From Rheinheimera sp. (GTDB lineage Bacteria > Pseudomonadota > Gammaproteobacteria > Enterobacterales > Alteromonadaceae), in the NCBI GenBank assembly GCA_003482455.1, contig DMYW01000040.1, forward strand, positions 4,261-20,948: a DNA stretch of 16,688 bases, read 5' to 3'. The notes beneath the pieces are model-generated. The model was not told the origin of the DNA and ran no database searches. It saw only the letters and a program-made list of their open reading frames with translations. Positions within the stretch are counted from its first letter, which is position 1. Each line of letters opens with the position of its first letter. Below, piece by piece: positions 8,144-13,704 of this stretch. The translations under genes were made by a program, and so were the position numbers.

Positions 8144-8149
8144 TATACT
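8144..8149 (+). promoter_or_regulatory. Candidate -10 element of a tat promoter
   Basis: TATACT matches the sigma-70 -10 consensus at 5 of 6 positions and lies 60 bases before tatA, in the only sizeable gap of this gene run. No good -35 is found 16-18 bases upstream, so the assignment is tentative. AGGTG (8197-8201) is the tatA ribosome-binding site. Confidence 0.35.
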
Positions 8150-8150
8150 A

Positions 8151-8174
8151 CGGCAGAGCTTTTGCCGAATTTTT
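8151..8174 (+). terminator. Weak terminator-like hairpin between ubiB and tatA
   Basis: CGGCA (8151-8155), a seven-base loop and TGCCG (8163-8167) are followed by AATTTTT. It could end part of the ubi transcripts. The stem is short and the T run starts two bases late. Confidence 0.3.
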
Positions 8175-8209
8175 AACTCGAATTTTAACTAACTATAGGT
8201 GTAACTATT

Positions 8210-8608
8210 ATGGGTCTTGGCGGCGTCAGCATTTGGCAACTCTTGATCATTTTGATTATTGTCGTGGTGTTGTTTGGAACAAAACGTTTGCGCAACATCG
8301 GTACCGATTTAGGCTCAGCGATCCGTGGTTTCCGTAATTCAATCAAAGAAAACCAAGAGCAAGGGGCTGATGCACAGTTCCCAGAAGGTTCACAACAGCA
8401 ATTGCCAACGCAACAACCAGCGCAGCCACAACAGCCCGTGTACCAACAGCCAGCTCAGCCACAGCAGCCTGTATATCAACAACCGGCCCAGCCACAACAG
8501 CCTGTGTACCAACAACCAGCTCAGCCGCAACAGCCCGTGTACCAACAACCTGCACAACCTGAAGCACCTGTTGCTGCACAACAGCAACCGACACAAGACA
8601 AACCATAA
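8210..8608 (+). CDS. tatA: Twin-arginine translocase subunit TatA with a repeat-rich tail
   Basis: TatA oligomers form the protein-conducting element for folded Tat substrates in the inner membrane. The N-terminus is typical: MGLGGVSIWQ, one transmembrane segment (about 8-21), the FGTK hinge (22-25) and an amphipathic helix to about residue 47. The protein has 132 residues, against 89 in E. coli. The extra length is a hydrophilic tail containing four exact copies of the 11-residue unit PAQPQQPVYQQ (residues 70-113) and a partial fifth. Nothing else about the domain is altered, so function should be intact, and the tail would lie in the cytoplasm. The start has AGGTG eight bases upstream. The stop overlaps the tatB start (TAATG). 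SIWQLLI and the FGTK hinge identify it as TatA/E rather than TatB. Confidence 0.96.
   Translation: MGLGGVSIWQLLIILIIVVVLFGTKRLRNIGTDLGSAIRGFRNSIKENQEQGADAQFPEGSQQQLPTQQPAQPQQPVYQQPAQPQQPVYQQPAQPQQPVYQQPAQPQQPVYQQPAQPEAPVAAQQQPTQDKP
8417..8548 (+). repeat. Four tandem 33-bp repeats inside tatA
   Basis: Copies lie at 8417-8449, 8450-8482, 8483-8515 and 8516-8548. All encode the same 11 residues, but synonymous differences separate the copies (for example CAA/CAG, CCA/CCG, TAC/TAT, GTG/GTA). A degraded fifth unit begins at 8549. Confidence 0.97.
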
Positions 8609-9042
8609 TGAGTTTTTGGGAACTTGTTGTCATCGGTGTCGTGGCCCTGATTGTGTTGGGGCCCGAAAAATTGCCTGGAGCGATTCGTTCGGTCACAGGA
8701 TTTATTGCCGGTGTTCGTCAGTTTGGTCAGCAGATGAAAGCTGAGTTGGCCGATGAAATCCGCGTGCATGAGCTGCATCAAAAGCTCAAAGACGCGGAAG
8801 AAAAGGGGCTGCTTGGCCTGTCGACTGAAGAGATCGCCGCATTAGCTGAGCTAAAAAAAGCTGCAGATTCGGTGAATAATCCATACGCTGCGATCACTGC
8901 AAGTCACCAAGAAGCACCACCACAACCTGTCATTGCATTAGCGAGCACACCAACCGCGACCGACACACCTGAGCCTGCCGCCGTTCCTCCAGCGTTAGCC
9001 GTTCCAAGTCACGAGAGTCATGAGCAAAACAAGCACGTATGA
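8608..9042 (+). CDS. tatB: Twin-arginine translocase subunit TatB
   Basis: TatB forms with TatC the receptor that binds twin-arginine signal peptides. The 144-residue protein starts with a membrane segment (about 4-20) running into the LGPEKLP motif (17-23), the TatB form of the hinge, in contrast to FGTK in TatA. A charged amphipathic helix follows (about 24-75), then a Pro- and Ala-rich flexible tail ending in His- and Glu-rich residues. Length is somewhat short of E. coli TatB (171). The start overlaps the tatA stop and has no clear ribosome-binding site, which suggests coupling. The last 23 bases overlap tatC. Confidence 0.95.
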   Translation: MSFWELVVIGVVALIVLGPEKLPGAIRSVTGFIAGVRQFGQQMKAELADEIRVHELHQKLKDAEEKGLLGLSTEEIAALAELKKAADSVNNPYAAITASHQEAPPQPVIALASTPTATDTPEPAAVPPALAVPSHESHEQNKHV

Positions 9043-9784
9043 ACCCAACAGTTTAATGGGGCATTTGATCGAACTGCGTAATCGGCTGCTCAAAGCAATT
9101 GCTTCAGTGGTGGTCGTTTTTCTGGCGTTGGCTTATTGGGCAAATGATATTTACCACATCATGTCGCTGCCGCTGTTAGGCAGTTTGCCCAGCGGTACGA
9201 CGATGATCGCAACTGGTGTTGCCTCGACCTTTTTTGTGCCATTCAAACTGACATTTATTGTCGCTTTTGTGATCTCGGTACCTTACATTTTGTACCAGAT
9301 TTGGAGCTTTATTGCGCCTGCATTGTACAGCCGTGAAAAGCACCTGATCGCACCACTGATCGCGTCCTCGACCATCCTGTTTTATACCGGTATCGCGTTT
9401 GCGTATTTCTTTGTATTCCCACTGGTGTTTGGTTTTTTCACCTCAGTCACGCCAGAAGGGGTCACCAATGCGCCAGATATCAGTACTTATCTCGACTTTA
9501 TCCTGCAGATGTTTTTCGCCTTTGGGCTGTGTTTTGAGATCCCGGTCGCCATCTTGTTGTTGATTTGGTCTGGTGTACTTGACCGTGCCACGCTGATTGA
9601 AAAACGCCCGTACTTTATAGTGATCGCCTTTACGATTGCCATGTTTCTGACGCCACCCGATGTGATGTCACAAACGCTACTTGCCGTGCCTATGTGTATT
9701 TTGTATGAATTGGGCATTTGGTTGGGTCGTTTCTACGAACGCAAAGACGAAAACGAACTTACCGAAACCCCCGACGGAGAATAA
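9020..9784 (+). CDS. tatC: Twin-arginine translocase subunit TatC
   Basis: TatC is the six-helix core receptor for Tat signal peptides. The 254-residue protein aligns along its length with E. coli TatC (258). Visible conserved parts are HLIELRNRLL (15-24, with the signal-binding Glu18), the first periplasmic loop with PSGTTMIATGVAS, FIAPALYSREK with Glu106, the PEGV loop and LTPPDVMSQTLLA before the last helix. Six hydrophobic segments are evident. The cytoplasmic C-terminus is short and acidic. It begins inside tatB (23-bp overlap) and ends two bases before the next start, so it is part of a tightly coupled tat transcript. Confidence 0.97.
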   Translation: MSKTSTYEPNSLMGHLIELRNRLLKAIASVVVVFLALAYWANDIYHIMSLPLLGSLPSGTTMIATGVASTFFVPFKLTFIVAFVISVPYILYQIWSFIAPALYSREKHLIAPLIASSTILFYTGIAFAYFFVFPLVFGFFTSVTPEGVTNAPDISTYLDFILQMFFAFGLCFEIPVAILLLIWSGVLDRATLIEKRPYFIVIAFTIAMFLTPPDVMSQTLLAVPMCILYELGIWLGRFYERKDENELTETPDGE

Positions 9785-9786
9785 AA

Positions 9787-10350
9787 ATGCGTTTAACCCT
9801 GTTAGCCCCATTGATGTTAATTGCCGCCGGCTCTGTATTCGCCACGGACTTAGCCAGCGAATTGCAACGTTGCCAAGGTATTGCTGACAATCAAGCCCGT
9901 CTACAATGTTTTGAACAAGTGAGTAAAGCGTCGCAACCTGCAACGCCAGCTCAACCAGCAACGCCGGCCCAAGCAGCAGCTCCGGCGGAACCAGCTGCGC
10001 CAGCCCAAGCGGCTGATGTGATCAAGGTCACACCAGTGCAAGTCGGCGAACAAACAGGTCCAACTCAAGCAGCGGCATCATCTGACGAAGCCTTGTTTGG
10101 TAAAACCATTCGTAAAACGGAAGAAGCCAGCGCATCAAAAATAGTATTGGTGATCAAAACGGCCAAGCTGGATCGCACCAATCGGTTTGAAATCGAAACC
10201 ACCAATGGCCAGAAGTGGGTCCAAACCGAATACGGCTATATGAATCTAAAAGCTGGCGACAAAATCTATATCGAAAAAGCCGCTTTAGGGTCGTATTTGA
10301 TGAGTAACGGCAAAGCCAATAAGACACTTCGAGTCAAACGCGTTGACTGA
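9787..10350 (+). CDS. Periplasmic protein of unknown function between tatC and tatD
   Basis: A 187-residue protein with a Sec signal peptide (MRLTLLAPLMLIAAGSVFA, cleavage after residue 19). A short helix then carries two cysteines, Cys29 and Cys41, spaced like a disulfide pair. Residues 50-76 are a Pro/Ala/Gln linker built from short repeats. The C-terminal domain (about 101-187) is beta-rich, with NGQKWVQTEYGYMNLKAGD and the terminal LRVKRVD. Similar C-terminal domains occur in unnamed proteobacterial proteins; I know no function. The start is 9787: GGAG lies six bases upstream, it opens the signal peptide, and it does not overlap tatC. An earlier in-frame start at 9718 is rejected. It overlaps tatD by 8 bp. 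A link to Tat export is only suggested by position; the protein itself should use Sec (no twin arginine). Confidence 0.85.
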   Translation: MRLTLLAPLMLIAAGSVFATDLASELQRCQGIADNQARLQCFEQVSKASQPATPAQPATPAQAAAPAEPAAPAQAADVIKVTPVQVGEQTGPTQAAASSDEALFGKTIRKTEEASASKIVLVIKTAKLDRTNRFEIETTNGQKWVQTEYGYMNLKAGDKIYIEKAALGSYLMSNGKANKTLRVKRVD

Positions 10351-11155
10351 TCTGCCGCTGTTTGAAGCAGGCTTGAACCTGTTCTCCGCGCAATTTGCTG
10401 CGGACAGGTTTGAGCTGCTGCAACGCAGCCGCGACGCCAACGTGCGTTATCAACTATGTATCGCCAGTGATCTCGACGAAGCGCGGCAAAACCTTGAGGT
10501 CTGCCGCTCCCACCCTGATGTACTCAGCACCGCTGGCGTGCATCCGCACCAAGCTGCAAAGGTCAGCGAAGGCTGGTTGACCGAACTGAGCGCGCTGCTG
10601 GCAGAACCACAGGTGCGAGCCATTGGTGAATGTGGGCTCGATTTCAACCGGATGTTCTCGCCAGCACAACAACAAATCGACGTATTCGAGGCCCAGCTAC
10701 AACTTGCTGCAACTAGCCAAAAACCCGTGTATTTGCATGAACGCGACGCGCTGGACACTCAACTGAGTTTATTGCGTAATCAGCAGATCCAGCACGGCAT
10801 CGCCCATTGTTTTACCAGTACACGGCAAGCGATGGCTGCCTACCTTGATCTGGGTTTATATATCGGCATCACAGGCTGGGTTTGCGATGAACGCCGTGGC
10901 ATGGATTTGCAAGAAGCGGTGCGTTATTTGCCACTGGACCGGCTGATCCTAGAAACCGATGCGCCCTATTTGCTACCGCGTAACCTGACCGACAAACCTA
11001 AATCGCGCCGCAATGAACCGGCGTTTTTGCCGGCTATCGCCGCCATGGTCGCGGGTTTAAAACAATGTCCGATTGAACAAGTGCTCCAAGCTGCATGGCA
11101 CAACAGCTGTCGCTTATTCCAAGTGGAGGCCGCCGATGTGGCAACAATGGCTTGA
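10343..11155 (+). CDS. tatD: TatD family metal-dependent deoxyribonuclease
   Basis: A 270-residue TIM-barrel hydrolase of the TatD family, known as a Mg-dependent 3'-5' exonuclease; despite its name it is not needed for Tat transport. Conserved parts are AGVHPHQ (64-70), GECGLDFNR (95-103) with metal-ligand Glu96, His132, His155 in AHCFT, the YIGITGWVCDERRG block and Asp206 in ETDAPYL. The N-terminus FEAGLNLFSAQF matches MFDIGVNLTSSQF of the E. coli protein, but no ATG or GTG is available there. The best start is TTG at 10343, which overlaps the previous stop by 8 bp; CTG at 10358 would give the E. coli-like end. The first in-frame ATG is past residue 100. The last 20 bases overlap the following cyclase gene. 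Confidence 0.93.
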   Translation: MTDLPLFEAGLNLFSAQFAADRFELLQRSRDANVRYQLCIASDLDEARQNLEVCRSHPDVLSTAGVHPHQAAKVSEGWLTELSALLAEPQVRAIGECGLDFNRMFSPAQQQIDVFEAQLQLAATSQKPVYLHERDALDTQLSLLRNQQIQHGIAHCFTSTRQAMAAYLDLGLYIGITGWVCDERRGMDLQEAVRYLPLDRLILETDAPYLLPRNLTDKPKSRRNEPAFLPAIAAMVAGLKQCPIEQVLQAAWHNSCRLFQVEAADVATMA

Positions 11156-11984
11156 AGCTTTGCTGACACCACTCCATGCGTTCCCGTGGTTTATGCTGGG
11201 CTGGACGTGCGTATGGGTACTGCTGACTATCGCCGTGTACAGTCTCACCGTGCATCGTCGGCAACTGAAATGGCAAGAAGAAACTGCCGGTGCGCTGGAA
11301 GATGCTATTCAGTCCCGCACCTTAGAACTGCAAGCAACGCTGTCCGAACTGGCCGAAAAAAATAAAGCGCTGGAAGAACAAAACACTCGCGATGCCCTCA
11401 CCGGCGTGCGTAACCGCGCCTATTTCGACAAAAAACTGTTAGCAGAAATGAAGCGCAGCCGCCGCGAACAACGGCCGCTGGGCTTGATAATGCTCGACAT
11501 CGACCACTTCAAAAAGATCAACGACCAATACGGTCATGTCGCGGGTGACGCGGTGATCCGCGGTGTAGCGTCGCGCATTAGTCAGCAGTTAAAACGCTCC
11601 AGCGACCATGTCTGTCGTTATGGCGGCGAAGAGTTTGCCATTATCCTGCCCAATACCGATATCGACGGCGTCAAAACGCTCGCCGAGCATATTCGTCTGG
11701 CGATTGCTGACTTACCGCTGACGACCGAAATTGGCGACTTAGCCGTCACCATCAGTGCGGGCTGCTACAGCGCCGTGTCGGATGCGGAGATGGCCAGCAC
11801 TCATTTTACCGAAGCGGCTGACCGCGCCTTGTATCAAGCCAAACAAGCCGGCCGCAATCAAGTCTGTGTCAGCGAGCAATCGAGTAGCGCTGGCGCAGAG
11901 ACGTTATCGGCGAACAGTTCGGCGTTAAGCGCCGAAGAAGCGCAGTTGTTGTTCGCCCCTGTTGGAGAAAATGATGAATCCTAG
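11136..11984 (+). CDS. Membrane-anchored diguanylate cyclase with GGDEF domain and I-site
   Basis: A 282-residue protein that should make cyclic di-GMP. One transmembrane segment (about 16-38) is followed by a helical coiled-coil stretch (about 43-83) that probably dimerises it. The GGDEF domain follows: DALTGVRNR (86-94), DIDHFKKIND (121-130), and GGEEF (163-167). The feedback-inhibition I-site RSSD (154-157) sits exactly five residues before GGEEF, so product inhibition is expected. ADRALYQAKQAGRNQV closes the domain. Nothing resembling a periplasmic sensor exists: the N-terminus before the helix is about 15 residues. The start at 11136 has GGAGG six bases upstream, inside the end of tatD; an earlier TTG at 11073 is rejected. 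It overlaps hemB by 11 bp. Confidence 0.93.
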   Translation: MWQQWLEALLTPLHAFPWFMLGWTCVWVLLTIAVYSLTVHRRQLKWQEETAGALEDAIQSRTLELQATLSELAEKNKALEEQNTRDALTGVRNRAYFDKKLLAEMKRSRREQRPLGLIMLDIDHFKKINDQYGHVAGDAVIRGVASRISQQLKRSSDHVCRYGGEEFAIILPNTDIDGVKTLAEHIRLAIADLPLTTEIGDLAVTISAGCYSAVSDAEMASTHFTEAADRALYQAKQAGRNQVCVSEQSSSAGAETLSANSSALSAEEAQLLFAPVGENDES

Positions 11985-12978
11985 TTATTTCCCGGCCAGT
12001 CGGATGCGCCGGATGCGTGAGCATGACTTCAGCCGTCGTTTGATGGCCGAGCATCAGTTAACGGTCAATGATTTGATTTACCCGATGTTTATCATCGAAG
12101 GCGACAACGAGCGCCAAGCCATTGCATCGATGCCAGGCATTGAACGCGTCACGTTGGATTTGTTGTTACAAGAAGCCCGTGAACTGGCAGATTTAGGCAT
12201 TCCAGCCATTGCGTTATTCCCAGTGACGCCACAAGACAAAAAGTCGTTGGATGCACAAGAAGCATGGAACCCAGATGGCTTAGCGCAGCGCGCGGTGCGC
12301 TTGTTAAAGCAACATGTGCCAGAGCTTGGCGTCATCACAGATGTGGCGCTTGACCCCTTCACCACGCACGGCCAAGACGGCATCATCGACGACAGCGGTT
12401 ATGTGCTTAATGACATCACCACGGACGCACTGGTGAAACAAGCGCTGTCGCATGCCGAAGCCGGCGCAGACATTGTGGCACCATCGGACATGATGGACGG
12501 CCGCATCGGTGCCATTCGTGAAGCGCTGGAAGCCGCTGGTCATGTCAATACGCGCATTCTAGCGTATTCAGCCAAGTACGCTTCGAGCTATTACGGCCCG
12601 TTCCGCGACGCGGTCGGTTCTGCCAGCAACCTCAAAGGTGGCAACAAAAAGAACTACCAAATGGACCCCGCCAATAGCAACGAAGCCTTGCGCGAAGTGG
12701 CGATGGACTTGGAAGAAGGCGCCGACATGGTGATGGTCAAACCCGGCATGCCGTATTTGGACATAGTTCGTCGCGTCAAAGATGAATTTGGCGTACCAAC
12801 CTTTGCCTATCAGGTCAGTGGCGAATACGCCATGCATATGGCGGCTATTCAAAATGGCTGGTTAGCGGAAAAGCCTGTGGTGCTGGAGTCATTGCTGGCA
12901 TTTAAACGCGCCGGTGCCGATGGCATTTTGACTTATTTCGCCAAACGTGTGGCGCAGTGGCTGCGCGACGACAAGTAA
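11974..12978 (+). CDS. hemB: Delta-aminolevulinic acid dehydratase (porphobilinogen synthase) HemB
   Basis: HemB condenses two 5-aminolevulinate molecules to porphobilinogen in haem synthesis. The 334-residue protein is full length. The two active-site lysines are Lys201 (AYSAKYASSYYGPFRD) and Lys256 (VMVKPGMPYLDIV). The catalytic metal loop reads DVALDPFTTHGQDG from residue 123, with Asp123, Asp127 and Asp135 where zinc enzymes have cysteines. This is the cysteine-free form known from Pseudomonas aeruginosa, which works with magnesium. The start at 11974 has GGAG six bases upstream; ATG at 11971 is possible but closer, and TTG at 11962 less likely. The gene is the last of the run and is followed by a strong terminator. 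Confidence 0.97.
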   Translation: MNPSYFPASRMRRMREHDFSRRLMAEHQLTVNDLIYPMFIIEGDNERQAIASMPGIERVTLDLLLQEARELADLGIPAIALFPVTPQDKKSLDAQEAWNPDGLAQRAVRLLKQHVPELGVITDVALDPFTTHGQDGIIDDSGYVLNDITTDALVKQALSHAEAGADIVAPSDMMDGRIGAIREALEAAGHVNTRILAYSAKYASSYYGPFRDAVGSASNLKGGNKKNYQMDPANSNEALREVAMDLEEGADMVMVKPGMPYLDIVRRVKDEFGVPTFAYQVSGEYAMHMAAIQNGWLAEKPVVLESLLAFKRAGADGILTYFAKRVAQWLRDDK

Positions 12979-13001
12979 CCGACGCTATCGTCTAAACATC
13001 C

Positions 13002-13028
13002 AAAGCCCGCATCACTGCGGGCTTTTTT
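13002..13028 (+). terminator. Strong rho-independent terminator after hemB
   Basis: AAAGCCCGC (13002-13010) pairs with GCGGGCTTT across an ATCACT loop, ending in six T residues at 13023-13028. It lies 24 bases after the hemB stop. Confidence 0.95.
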
Positions 13029-13030
13029 AT

Positions 13031-13066
13031 TGGCCTAGCGTTTGGCCTAGCTGTTAGCCTAGCGTG
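13031..13066. repeat. Three tandem 12-bp imperfect repeats
   Basis: TGGCCTAGCGTT, TGGCCTAGCTGT and TAGCCTAGCGTG follow one another directly behind the hemB terminator. The shared core is GCCTAGC. No role is evident; the stretch from here to 13130 contains no gene. Confidence 0.8.
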
Positions 13067-13129
13067 GGTCTGGTTCGCTTGCCCCAAGCAGCGGAGCCAT
13101 GTCATGGCCGCTATGCCCCGTGCGATGGC

Positions 13130-13582
13130 TTAGTCTTCCAGCCACGCCTCGTCGTCTTGCACCCAGACTTGCAACAGCTGCGCTTGCCGCGCCAGTTGCT
13201 TTGCTTGCGCCGCCACATCCCCGGTCAGCTGCGGGCTGCCTTGCCAGGCTTCACCTTTGGCCGCCGCTGCCGCGAGGCTGGCCCAACGACTGGCAAAGGC
13301 GGCTAACGCGTCGCGCGGTTCAGCTAAATCGGCCGCTGGTAAGTGGTCAAACGGCACCGGTTGACCTTGGGCGCCACTGACATCGCCAGCCAGCACCCAA
13401 GTGCCAACAAACCCCCGGTCGGTTGGATCTTCCACCGCCCATAAGCCAACATAAGGCGCGACAAACCACTCGGGCGTGTCACAGATCACTCCGTGCGGAA
13501 TTTGCTGTGCCTCGACATAAGCCTCGATGGCAGGCAGTTGGTTGTCGCACCACAGCCAATCATCGGCGTCGTTAAAATCCAT
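13130..13582 (-). CDS. DUF4826-like small cytoplasmic protein
   Basis: A 150-residue acidic protein of unknown function. The pattern of an N-terminal WCDNQ (11-15), then APYVGLWAVED (42-52), GTWVLAGDV (60-68), PRDALAAFASRW (89-100) and a terminal acidic tail with Trp resembles the DUF4826 family as I recall it. No signal peptide, membrane segment or catalytic motif is visible. Trp content is high for its size. The start is set at 13582 because AAGGA lies six bases before that ATG; a start at 13612 would add ten poorly conserved-looking residues. The gene stands alone: a terminator of gppA lies upstream and the hemB terminator is convergent downstream. Its own terminator was not found. Confidence 0.78.
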   Translation of the reverse strand: MDFNDADDWLWCDNQLPAIEAYVEAQQIPHGVICDTPEWFVAPYVGLWAVEDPTDRGFVGTWVLAGDVSGAQGQPVPFDHLPAADLAEPRDALAAFASRWASLAAAAAKGEAWQGSPQLTGDVAAQAKQLARQAQLLQVWVQDDEAWLED

Positions 13583-13599
13583 GTTAGTTCCTTGTTTTT

Positions 13600-13620
13600 C
13601 ATCAGTGAGCAACGCTGATG
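13600..13620 (-). repeat. Inverted repeat upstream of the DUF4826-like gene
   Basis: CATCAG (13600-13605) and CTGATG (13615-13620) form a 6-bp stem with a nine-base loop, 18 bases before the start codon. It could be an operator or leader hairpin; evidence is only the symmetry. Confidence 0.35.
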
Positions 13621-13648
13621 GCTTGCTTCAACGAGGCGATTGGCCAAT

Positions 13649-13673
13649 AAAAAACACCGCGACGCGGTGTTTT
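13649..13673 (-). terminator. Rho-independent terminator after gppA
   Basis: A 10-bp perfect stem, AAAACACCGC (13651-13660) with GCGGTGTTTT (13664-13673), and a three-base loop. Read on the minus strand it ends in six T residues (13649-13654). It lies about 30 bases after the gppA stop. Confidence 0.92.
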
Positions 13674-13704
13674 AAGTGGCGCAACGCTGCTTGGCAAAGC
13701 ATCG

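Noticed and set aside
8417..8548. CRISPR-like array
   Set aside because: Units are contiguous with no spacers and encode an in-frame peptide repeat in tatA.
8343..8696. Minus-strand open frames across tatA (including 8390-8596) with repetitive hydrophobic translations
   Set aside because: They are shadows of the tatA repeat read backwards. The plus-strand frame has the conserved TatA domain, ribosome-binding site and coupling to tatB.
9787..10350. Tat substrate or type VI secretion protein
   Set aside because: No twin arginine is present in the signal peptide, and no type VI genes are nearby; the short Cys-flanked N-terminal helix alone is not enough.
13064..13380. Plus-strand frames at 13064-13306 and 13099-13380
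   Set aside because: Arg/Pro/Leu-rich translations antisense to the DUF4826-like gene, which has the better start and family-like motifs.
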